This document shows, piece after piece, positions 31,684 through 39,294 of a stretch of DNA of 39,294 bases. This stretch comes from Nemertoderma westbladi. Taxonomy: Eukaryota > Xenacoelomorpha > Nemertodermatida > Nemertodermatidae. The stretch covers positions 1 to 39,294 of the forward strand of contig JAUCBJ010005576.1 of NCBI GenBank assembly GCA_032718475.1, given 5' to 3'. A program made the translations under genes and the position numbers. A model generated the notes under the pieces. That model was not told where the DNA came from, did no database searches, and worked only from the letters and a program-made list of their open reading frames with translations. Within the stretch, counting starts at the first letter, position 1. Each line of letters begins with the position of its first letter.

Positions 31684-32670
31684 GGTACGTACTAAAAGGT
31701 AGAACGATCTATAACGGGCTATAACGATCTATAACGGGCTATAACGATCTATAACGGGCTATAAATTCCTATAAACAAGCTATAACCACCTATAACGAGT
31801 TATAATATGAAAATGTACATTAAAAAAACGCCCATAGGGTGTGTTTAACTTTTGGATTAGCACTGTGGTGTGAAAAATACCGCAGGTTAAAAATTAGGGT
31901 AGGCCTATGCCTAATTGATAGGCCTACTGCAGTTAGTACTGGTTCGTTTTTTTATTGGCCTATATTGCTCGCTTATTCTATATCGACTACAACACAATGC
32001 CTATATCAGCATATCGACGTACTACACTACTACTTAGGCCTACTCAGCTACTGCTCACCGCTTCCGTCGTTCCGTGTCAGGCTAATACTCTCACAGTAAC
32101 AATAACAGAATATATCATATCTTATTGCAGATTTTCCCGGCATCCCGGAGCCGGAACCACGCCGTCGTCACATCTCCACCGGTAAAATTTCAACATTTGT
32201 TGGTTATATTCGAGAAGTTCTTATAGTGCGGTGACGAGTCGGGAGAAACCCGGATCGGAGGAGAACGACAAGCAAACCAGTTATCAGCCTTACGTTGATG
32301 CGCGAATAAACCATGGGACGGGGACTAAACTATGAATTACTACTATCCCAAAGAATACTCAGCACTGCGGGGAGGGGGGGGGGGGGGGGGGTACCTGACT
32401 AATGAATGTATATGCTGACTAATGAAGTAATGACTGATTTCATGATACCAAAAATATGAAAAGCAGTATGGACTAAAAAAACCAAATTGCTTAATTAAAT
32501 TACTGACTAGGAAAATAAATCCATGCTAAAATATGTTTTTTTATTGTAAATTTTCATATTATAGCTCGTTATAGGTGGTTATAGCTTGTTTATAGAAAAT
32601 TATAGCCCGTTATAGATCGTTATAGATCGTTATAGCCCGTTATAGATCGTTCTACCTTTTAGTACGTACC
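31684..32670. mobile_element. MULE-like non-autonomous transposon with long TIRs and a 9-bp duplication
   Basis: This 987-bp element is flanked by GCAATACAG at 31,675-31,683 and 32,671-32,679, a perfect 9-bp target duplication. Both ends begin GGTACGTACTAAAAGGTAGA in inverted orientation. The inverted repeats are about 136-146 bp (31,684-31,829 and 32,535-32,670). Each contains direct sub-repeats of CGATCTATAACGGGCTATAA (three on the left, fewer on the right). Long TIRs with a 9-bp duplication are characteristic of Mutator-like elements. The interior has no transposase, but holds a 22-base G-rich run near 32,369-32,390 and a GC-rich island at 32,130-32,335. It would depend on a MULE transposase elsewhere. 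Confidence 0.85.
32130..32335 (+). pseudogene. Possible captured host sequence inside the MULE-like element
   Basis: A GC-rich island in an otherwise AT-rich element. An exon-like segment runs from after TTATTGCAG (32,131) to before GTAAAA (32,182), 51 bp, with an acceptor and a donor at its edges; in phase 1 it reads DFPGIPEPEPRRRHISTG. Beyond it an open frame to a TGA at 32,335 reads SREKPGSEENDKQTSYQPYV then DARINHGTGTKL. MULEs are known to capture host gene pieces. I cannot name a source gene, the acceptor has little polypyrimidine tract, and the two parts do not join in one simple frame, so this stays speculative. Confidence 0.25.
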
Positions 32671-32679
32671 GCAATACAG

Positions 32680-33130
32680 ACAGCCTGTCAGGATATTTAC
32701 TTCAGCAATGCAGACAGCCTCTCATGATAGTTGTTGCAGAAGGCCTACTGGAGACAGACAGCCTTCAAATACATTTATTGTATGCAGTATTGCAGACTCT
32801 GGATCATCCGAACTGGGGATATTTCCGTTATTCTAAAACACAACTTGGTGTGTTCTCAACAATATACTGAAAATATCGCTGCTGATATGCTGATGCTGTT
32901 GGTTTGGTGATGGTTTGGGTGGCTGGCCTACAGTAGTGACTAAATAATACATGTGAAAATTACGTCTGTAAATTACGTCTAGCTACTACTATACTACCAG
33001 CCACCATACTACCACCATACTACCAGCCACCATACTACCACTTCTCTCCAGTACAAGGTAACATTTTTCATTGCGGTATTCTTAGGTGGGAATTCAGTAC
33101 CGAAATAGCAGTACTGCCTTGATAACTACC
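32680..33130. other. Noncoding DNA with short direct repeats
   Basis: GCARACAGACAGCC-like phrases recur at 32,675, 32,708 and 32,752, and CATACTACCA with CAGCCACC recurs at 32,985-33,040. No gene is seen. Confidence 0.45.
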
Positions 33131-33502
33131 AGACTGCGTGGCGCCATATTGTTGATTCCGTGTTGTTTTGCTTCGCTCTGCGAGTTTACCTGTTGCTGTT
33201 GACGGCGTTGACTGCTTTCTGTGGCTGCAACGGAAAGTCTGGGCGCTGCAAAAAATGTGTATGCGTCAGGAATGCCATGCGCTGACGGTACTGGCTGGCA
33301 CTATTCCTCCCAAACTTTACCGGATTGCCACAATGAATTCACTTTTTCCCTGAGGTCAGTCTCTCAGCTGGTTAACCCATGCTCCGCTTTGGAAAATCTT
33401 GCTGACAAAACTTTACTGGACGAAACTATATTGGGCGGACCTCCGATCACCAATGTGTGTCTCCGTTTACCGCCAGTCTATTGGGAACATGGAACTCTCT
33501 AG
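33131..33502 (+). pseudogene. Frameshifted Cys-rich (CXC-like) protein fragment
   Basis: One plus frame reads FCGCNGKSGRCKKCVCVRN near 33,215-33,272. After a shift of one base, the next frame continues MPCADGTGWHYSSQTLPDCH and then a 90-codon open stretch ending at 33,502. Joined by a single frameshift the cysteines form a C-x-C...C-x2-C-x-C-x5-C...C-H-N pattern. This spacing resembles CXC (tesmin/TSO1-like) domains and the Cys-rich tails of some uncharacterised retroelement-associated proteins in invertebrates. Known CXC domains bind DNA with zinc. The fragment has no start region, and the frame break means it is probably a relic. Assignment rests only on cysteine spacing. Confidence 0.35.
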
Positions 33503-34377
33503 TTTGGTCTTTCTCATCTATCTCAGCCATGTTACTCATATACACACACATATGTCTATGGTAGGCCTATTTTATAGTCCAATTTACAGTAATCTCGGCA
33601 GTAGCTCTAAGCCATAGCATGTTGCTGCTTCTGTATCGTATTAAATATACGTATACCTAACGTATTGTATCAGTTTTCAGTACCCGTACCATCGCGTCAG
33701 TACTGCCTGAAAAACAAATCCTGTTGTTTTTGATATTTTCCAATGATATACATTATGGGCCAGTAAATAAAAGCGGTGTGATTGGGTAACAACACTATTT
33801 GCAAAGGGGCTTGTAAGTATTATATATTTCTGTACCGCAGAACACACATGATATTTGTTATTGTCAGTCAGAGAATATTGCTTCGGATGAGTCCACCATT
33901 TAATCATCACCAACATGCTGTCTGAACATTACCAACGTCATGTTGTTGTCTATCCTGAATATCCTTCATAATCCTGTTCATTAGTTGTGTAGGATGGATA
34001 TTATTTTCGATAAAAAAATGGCATCTTGGTGTCAATGCCGCAGAATAAATAGCAGCAGAGTGTTTCTCATATATAAGAGCACCGCAGAGGCCATGACATT
34101 TGGCTGGAGGAGAACCAGGGAGAAATAGTTGGTGTAAAAATCACAAAGCAATGAATAACTTTAATAATATAATTAAGGAAAGTTAATTGAAAGCACAAAA
34201 GTCCCGTATCTTACAAACATCCCAGGATATTAGGAATAGGAGTGTTGGCTGGGTAATAGGAATCTTGGTAGGAATCGAGTTTCGCCTTGTGGCAAGTAAA
34301 TAAGACCAGAAAAATATCCCTATTAGATCTCGAATACCAAGGTAAATATATCAAATGAGAAGCGGGAAATGGAGAAA
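33503..34377. other. Unassigned noncoding DNA
   Basis: No ORF with recognisable features. Ends at a (TA)n run that begins the 68-bp satellite. Confidence 0.45.
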
Positions 34378-34935
34378 AATATATATATATATAAACATAT
34401 AATAACATATACCCATATAAACATATATCGTCAATTATCATATATAATATATATATATATAAACATACAATAACATATACCCATATAAACATATATCGTC
34501 AATTATCATATATAATATATATATATATAAACATACAATAACATATACCCATATAAACATATATCGTCAATAAACATATATAATATATATATATATAAAC
34601 ATACAATAACATATACCCATATAAACATATATCGTCAATTATCATATATAATATATATATATATAAACATACAATAACATATACCCATATAAACATATAT
34701 CGTCAATAAACATATATAATATATATATATATAAACATACAATAACATATACCCATATAAACATATATCGTCAATTATCATATATAATATATATATATAT
34801 AAACATACAATAACATATACCCATATAAACATATATCGTCAATAAACATATATAATATATATATATATAAACATACAATAACATATACCCATATAAACAT
34901 ATATCGTCAATAAACATATATAATATATATATATA
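34378..34935. repeat. 68-bp AT-rich satellite, eight units, partly dimeric
   Basis: The phrase ATATATCGTCAAT recurs every 68 bp (CG at about 34,429, 34,497, 34,565, 34,633, 34,701, 34,769, 34,837 and 34,905). Each unit also carries ACATACAATAACATATACCC and a (TA)n block. After CGTCAAT the units read TATCA (type A) or AAACA (type B) in the order A, A, B, A, B, A, B, B, so the middle of the array is a 136-bp dimer. Identical minus-strand frames 136 bp apart are a consequence of this and are not genes. Confidence 0.92.
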
Positions 34936-35860
34936 AAGTTTCCAAATTCGATAATGGTTCAGTATCCTGAGCGGCAGGGGGATAGTAATGTGGGGCTAGT
35001 CAGAACTGCGAGCTATCAGGGAACTGTTGTAATTATACTATGTGATAATTGAATGTACTGTAATTATACTATGACTGTTTTCTAAAAGTGTGTCCGTGTA
35101 TCGGAAGCCAATATCAGAATAGGCGTAAATAACTAGCCATGGTATATAATTATAATTAATACTATTAAACTATAATACTTATACTTCTACTTATGTACGT
35201 GGATGAATTAGTAATTGCAGGAGAATAATTGGATAATTGCAGGCCAGTTTGGTAGATCCGAGTCCAATTTAATATTAAAACCTCTGAGAACTCTTAAAAG
35301 GGGGGCTGGCTATACCTATACGTATACAAGTATATTTTAAACTTGGATTTTAATATTATTAGACGCAACAAATTATTTGCACACCTAATTATCTTTTTGC
35401 ACCAAACAAACTTACTTTCTACCCAAAACGGCTCACTTTAGCACCAAGTCGCCCTGTCGAAACCCCAGACAAAAAGTGTCTTCAACCCTAAACCTAACTG
35501 GAAACCTGGTTTTCAACCCTACCTGGGGCTAATATGGCCAATTAAAGCCAATTTGGCCCATATGATGCTAGATGTGCTAGAAATATATATAGAAATATTG
35601 GTTCTACAGCAGCAATCCCACCATTCACAATACAAATATTGTGTCAATTGTCAATAAGATGCTCACCATCATGGTCTGTAAAGCACTTAAAGTGCGTATG
35701 TATTACAGAACTCATCGCCATTACAATTATATTTTAATTTAGCCAACTTCCAAGTCTCCTTTTTTACAAATTAAATATACAACAGTCTGGAGGGTCATGT
35801 CAGATATTTGTATCTGCCACAGGTCGATCATGCGGCGCCGTGCCCTGGTTGGGGTCCTTC
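34936..35860. other. Unassigned noncoding DNA
   Basis: No gene seen. The region is AT-rich, with a C-rich patch at 35,440-35,530 that shows no coding frame. Confidence 0.45.
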
Positions 35861-36108
35861 AAGGGTATTCTGACCTCAAAGATTCCTGAGGTGTACCATT
35901 ACAAGGTAGGCCTTGTCGTAGTGGTCCAGGGGTCATGGGTTCGAACCCCACATGGGGGCCAGGGCAGGTTTCGTTTCGGCGGTAATTATGTAAATATTGT
36001 AGATACTGAATATTGAAGTTTCGTCTGGGGAGTATAGTTCTGGGGGGACCCCACTGGAAATATGAGGTCAGACTTTGTTCGAACACACTGGCCTAAAGGC
36101 CGATTAAA
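35861..36108 (+). mobile_element. tRNA-derived SINE candidate
   Basis: A B-box GGTTCGAACCC lies at 35,938-35,948, in a tRNA-like T-arm (GGGGTTCGAACCCC style pairing around CATGGGTTCGAACCCCACATG). An A-box-like TTGTCGTAGTGG lies at about 35,913-35,924, upstream at roughly tRNA spacing. Downstream is a non-tRNA body of about 150 bp (GGTTTCGTTTCGGCGGTAAT, then TTCGTCTGGGGAGTATAGTT) and a 3' end with GGCCTAAAGGCC followed by an A/T-rich tail. This is the layout of a tRNA-related SINE transcribed by RNA polymerase III. Only one copy is in the window, the 5' border is uncertain and no target duplication was found. A degraded tRNA pseudogene is the alternative. Confidence 0.5.
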
Positions 36109-37660
36109 ATTTTTATATCAGTGTTTTATGTTAACAATTGAATTATTAGTTAAAATGTTTAACCTACAGTAAAGTTTCTCCGATTTTTATCCCATTGCAA
36201 TGCTGTTATTTTATGAACTGCACTATAATTAATTAATCTACTTACTTTGTCGATGGGGTAGCAGCACCATACTTGTCTGGCGATCTCATGAAATGTTATC
36301 ATAATAACCAATAAATAATAAAACAGTTGTATTCGGAAAATAATTCCTAGAATTTCTTCGTTATTTAGTAGTTAGTTACTGGCATTATTTATTTTACTTA
36401 TTACGATAATTTTGGAGTTACAATAATTATATTCAAATAAAATAAAATATATTTTACAACAATAGAACTTCAACATAGAGCAGAAATAAAGCTCAATGGG
36501 GGAGCACTGCATAGCCTGAAAAAATGAGTCAGTCAGCCGCAATCAGTAGCAGATAATAAATTGGTATTACTAGAGTTTATGATGCTCCATTGTTTGGGAA
36601 GCTCTCCTCACTCTGACTTCAAACCTTTAATCCTCCAATGTTATAATATTTTATGTCATGCAACCGACTAATCGCGACACCTTAGGATCTTACAATTAGG
36701 CCCCGCGGGAACTAATTACGCACCCATAACCAGCCATTATTACCTGCTGTTTAGAAGTGAAACCTACCTGTCCCTGTCACTACTGTCAGGGACAACCCTG
36801 TCACTGATAGTGGCTGGCTCACAAGTCGATTTTTTAATCTGTTGTATATACTAAACTACTGGTAATATTTTAAATGTATATATGTAGGAAGGAGGTATAT
36901 GTGGTTTATTATACATAGGCTGTGAAAATATAAGAAAAAATATTTTTTACCAATATTGAAGCTATTTGAAATAAAATACATTGAACGCGATATTTATAAA
37001 ATTTCAAGTAATTTTCAAATTATCTTGTAACATAATAAAGAGCTACGTCTATGTGACGAAATAGAATATGATTATCTTTTTAAAAGAACCCCCGTGTGTT
37101 ACACAGGGAGAAATCAGGGACAATTAGATTTGTGTGGGTAGCCATGCTAGCTTATTCAATCCGGAATCATTAGTAGGGCACGATGGCATCGTGGTTGTGC
37201 AGAGTCCACCAATAATCTACTTTGCAAGTCGACAACATATTTGTTAATTTCCTTTAGAGGAGGAAAGTGGATTTTTCCTGATATTCCTGTCTTTTTTATC
37301 TACTGATAAAAAAAATACATGTCGTAAATATCGGGAAGGGAGGAGTCCCTCCAAAATGGATGGCTCAGAGTATACAAGTCAATGTTATTACGTCATCGTT
37401 TCCTTGTCTACCCCACCTAAAAATTTGAGGTTAATATGTAGGCGTGGGGTTGTACCAGAAGTAGGTACTTTCCATAATTAATGAATGTTTTAAGTTTTGT
37501 AGTCAATCCACAATGTATTACAAATGTTGGCCCAGCATAATTACAGAATAAATTTATTAATATATACTTCATTTTGAATTAAAGAATACAGAGCTGCATT
37601 AAAATTATTGATTGGGCAATTAATGATGTTTCCTATTGTGCATTTAGCTGGAATTAAATT
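36109..37660. other. Unassigned AT-rich DNA
   Basis: About 1.55 kb without a credible gene. One small hairpin, TGTCCCTG facing CAGGGACA, lies at 36,768-36,793. CACGATGGCATCGTGG near 37,179 is another short inverted repeat. Nothing else stands out. Confidence 0.5.
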
Positions 37661-38262
37661 ATACTACTACAACTACTAGGTCGAGCGAAATCGGACAGTG
37701 GAAATGAGATCCTTCCAGGCTTCCCGATTCTCCAACTACTACTAGGTCGAGCGAACTCGGACAGTGGAAATGAGATCCTTCCAGGCTTCCCGATTCTCCA
37801 ACTACTACTAGGTCGAGCGAACTCGGACAGTGGAAATGAGATCCTTCCAGGCTTCCCGATTCTCTAACTACTACTAGGTCGAGCGAACTCGGACAGTGGA
37901 AATGAGATCCTTCCAGGCTTCCCGATTCTCTAACTACTACTAGGTCGAGCGAACTCGGACAGTAGAAATGAGATCCTTCCAGGCTTCCCGATTCTCCAAC
38001 TACTACTAGGTTGAGCGAACTTGGACAGTGGAAATGAGATCCTTCCAGGCTTCCCGATTCTCCAACTACTACTAGGTCGAGCGAACTCGGACAGTGGAAA
38101 TGAGATCCTTCCAGGCTTCCCGATTCTCCAACTACTACTAGGTCGAGCGAACTCGGACAGTGGAAATGAGATCCTTCCAGGCTTCCCGATTCTCTAACTA
38201 CTACTAGGTCGAGCGAACTCGGACAGTGGAAATGAGATCCTTCCAGGCTTCCCGATTCTCCA
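37661..38262 (-). repeat. 66-bp tandem array made of a LINE C-terminus plus its TAG tail, nine units
   Basis: TCGAGCGAACTCGG recurs every 66 bp (37,681, 37,747 and so on to 38,209). On the minus strand each unit is 22 codons: TTG, then ENREAWKDLISTVRVRST, then TAG TAG TAG. This is the wording of an RTE-like LINE C-terminus (compare the DRELWWRNFV end of family A) followed by the family's TAG-type 3' tail. Units are nearly identical, with scattered substitutions (for example GGTTGAGCGAACTTGG in the sixth). On the minus strand the first unit is preceded in frame by LGRNEIATTM, still LINE-like. The amplified unit is therefore exactly the end of the ORF plus the tail. Confidence 0.9.
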
Positions 38263-38650
38263 TAGTTGTCGCAATTTCGTTTCTTCCAAGTTCAGTATCC
38301 CTGGAGGGTTCTCATACTCATATCTTTCAGTTGCGAGAGTAAACCGCTTGTGGTCGCAACTCCTACAAGTGTCTTCGCAGTAGGTCGCCGTTGGTTGATT
38401 ACCTTCCGCCTATCCATGGCCTACAGCCCTGCTGCCAACTGTAGGTGTCCTTTTGTTACACCCTGAACCAAGTGTGCCTTCAATGGTGCTCTAGGCGCTG
38501 TAGCCCTCAATGACTTATTTAGTTGACAGGGCTAAAAACAACCCACTCTTGATCAACTAAATAATGAATAGGTTACTGGTGCTTATCGGGCCTGCCCTAC
38601 TAGGCTGACAGCTATGGTGCTAATAGTGCTGACATGTTATTTGTTATTTA
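38263..38650 (-). mobile_element. LINE family B 5' end fused to the 3' array (internally deleted copy)
   Basis: From about 38,297 to 38,620 the sequence matches the 5' UTR and first codons of family B at 15,945-16,410, in the same orientation (CTGGAGGGTTCTCAT, GTTGCGAGAGTAAACCGCTT, ATCAACTAAATAATGAATAG). On the minus strand it runs from the 5' UTR to about codon 5 (MRTLQ), then jumps at CTCCAGG to the C-terminal codons (ELGRNEIATTMENREAW). Nearly the whole coding region is deleted. With the downstream array this is a short derivative that keeps both LINE ends, the arrangement of non-autonomous LINE partners. Confidence 0.7.
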
Positions 38651-38747
38651 CGGAAAGAAGAATATGAATGTTAATTAAAGAAGCACAAGATTAACCAAAA
38701 ATTAGCCTCATTTGTTCAATGTTCAGTCCCTGGCATTGCCCAATCCC

Positions 38748-38828
38748 TGGGTCACCAGGGGGGCCAGATTGCGAGGGGGAGAGGGGTTCTGAGTTGGAGG
38801 CTACTCTCATATTGCACTACGACCAACG
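38748..38828 (+). pseudogene. Fragment of LINE family C N-terminal region
   Basis: CCCTGGGTCACCAGGG and the following bases to GTTGGAGGCTACTCTCAT match the reverse complement of 22,840-22,925, the coding start of family C, with about ten differences. Here its coding strand is plus. It is a scrap of about 80 bp. Confidence 0.7.
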
Positions 38829-38939
38829 ACTACTGCTAATATAATCGACCTGCTACATTGAAACTGCACATTGAGATGATTGAGATAATAAACCGTATCA
38901 CTAAATGATATAATTTTGCGGCCCTTGCATTCTTGAGTT

Positions 38940-39120
38940 ACTGCATAATAATTCTTCAATTATCCTCCAAAAAGTGCTCCAAAAATGGGCTCCATGGTCC
39001 CACGACCTTTACGGAACCCATTCTGATTTCCACTGAACAGTCTCTCAATGGGATCCCAGATACGATTTAATCGATTTATATTGTATAGCTTTGCAGCAAT
39101 CGAGATCAATGAGTGTTCGC
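38940..39120 (-). pseudogene. Fragment of LINE family A reverse transcriptase
   Basis: The plus strand contains ATGGGCTCCATGGTCCCACG and GACCTTTACGGAACCCATTC, matching 19,515-19,560 of copy 3, and continues to CAATCGAGATCAATGAG (compare 19,630-19,650). On the minus strand this is the RKGRGTMEPIF region of the RT. Both ends are truncated. The last 170 bp of the window after it shows no feature. Confidence 0.8.
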
Positions 39121-39294
39121 GCTTTCAGACCTTTGGCAGTTTAACCCGCCAAATTAAGATGTCTTCTAGATATTAAATCGCTTTTTAGCCTATGACAAGT
39201 ATTTGATTCACTACACTAGTCGAAACCAATCCGTGCGCGACCATTCACCCGCTGGATATTCCCGGGAGATTGGGTTCGACGGTTTAATTTTATT

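Noticed and set aside
31839-32099. 86-codon frame inside the MULE-like element as a transposase remnant
   Set aside because: No DDE-type or zinc-finger motif is visible, and the frame ends within noncoding DNA.
34211-34832. Hydrophobic minus-strand frames that look like membrane peptides
   Set aside because: They are translations of the 68-bp AT satellite. Two are identical because of the 136-bp dimer.
35889-35965. Functional tRNA gene
   Set aside because: Only the T-arm region is convincing. A full cloverleaf with acceptor and anticodon stems could not be built by eye, and a SINE-like body follows.
37661-38262. CRISPR array or repeat-protein gene
   Set aside because: The units are contiguous 66-bp copies with no unique spacers, and each contains stop codons in the LINE frame.

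Overview
The window looks like a piece of an AT-rich nuclear genome from an invertebrate metazoan, probably marine. There are no operons or ribosome-binding sites, and no intact cellular gene that I can defend. It holds decayed non-LTR retrotransposons of at least two groups, several non-autonomous DNA transposons, a probable solo LTR, a tRNA-derived SINE candidate and at least six tandem-repeat arrays. RTE-like LINEs with (TAG)n tails, CR1/Jockey-like LINEs, TTAA-flanked and 9-bp-TSD transposons and long G/C homopolymers fit a cnidarian, sponge, mollusc or invertebrate deuterostome. I cannot name the species.

Layout. 1-3,955: the end of an unidentified Gly/Arg-rich reading frame, then noncoding DNA with minor tandem repeats and a CCAAT/TATA promoter-like site, perhaps the 3' end of an LTR element. 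3,956-5,097: 3' part of RTE-like LINE family A (minus). 5,684-11,195: a CR1/Jockey-like LINE (plus) with ORF1, endonuclease, linker and the start of the RT. A probable solo LTR (7,684-8,340) and a piggyBac-like element (8,421-9,921) split it; removing each restores the LINE reading frame. 11,196-12,156: a foldback-like element with GGACAATTCGGTCC terminal repeats. 12,157-13,497: a second, near-identical copy of the LINE 5' part. 13,498-16,450: a chimeric RTE-like LINE (family A 3' part joined to family B 5' part, minus). 16,511-17,943: a 33-bp minisatellite split by an unknown 665-bp segment. 18,298-20,608: the longest family A copy. 20,609-22,165: a second CR1-like LINE (plus) with a damaged RT. 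22,166-23,530: family C RTE-like endonuclease part (minus).

24,071-26,885 is a 16-bp satellite of about 176 units in perfect register, almost every unit carrying the E-box CACGTG. 27,794-29,310 is an inverted second copy of the piggyBac-like element. 29,835-30,753 is an 11/12-bp satellite open in many frames. 31,684-32,670 is a MULE-like element with long inverted repeats and a perfect 9-bp duplication. 33,131-33,502 is a frameshifted Cys-rich fragment. 34,378-34,935 is a 68-bp AT-rich satellite with partly dimeric organisation. 35,861-36,108 is a SINE candidate. 37,661-38,650 is an internally deleted LINE whose last 19 codons and TAG tail are repeated nine times. 38,740-39,120 holds two more LINE scraps.

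Nothing here forms a pathway. The window is best read as layers of insertion and amplification. The most unusual objects are the E-box satellite, the hairpin-ended piggyBac-like element with palindromic internal repeats, and the LINE-derived 66-bp array. All family assignments rest on motifs read by eye, with no database search.
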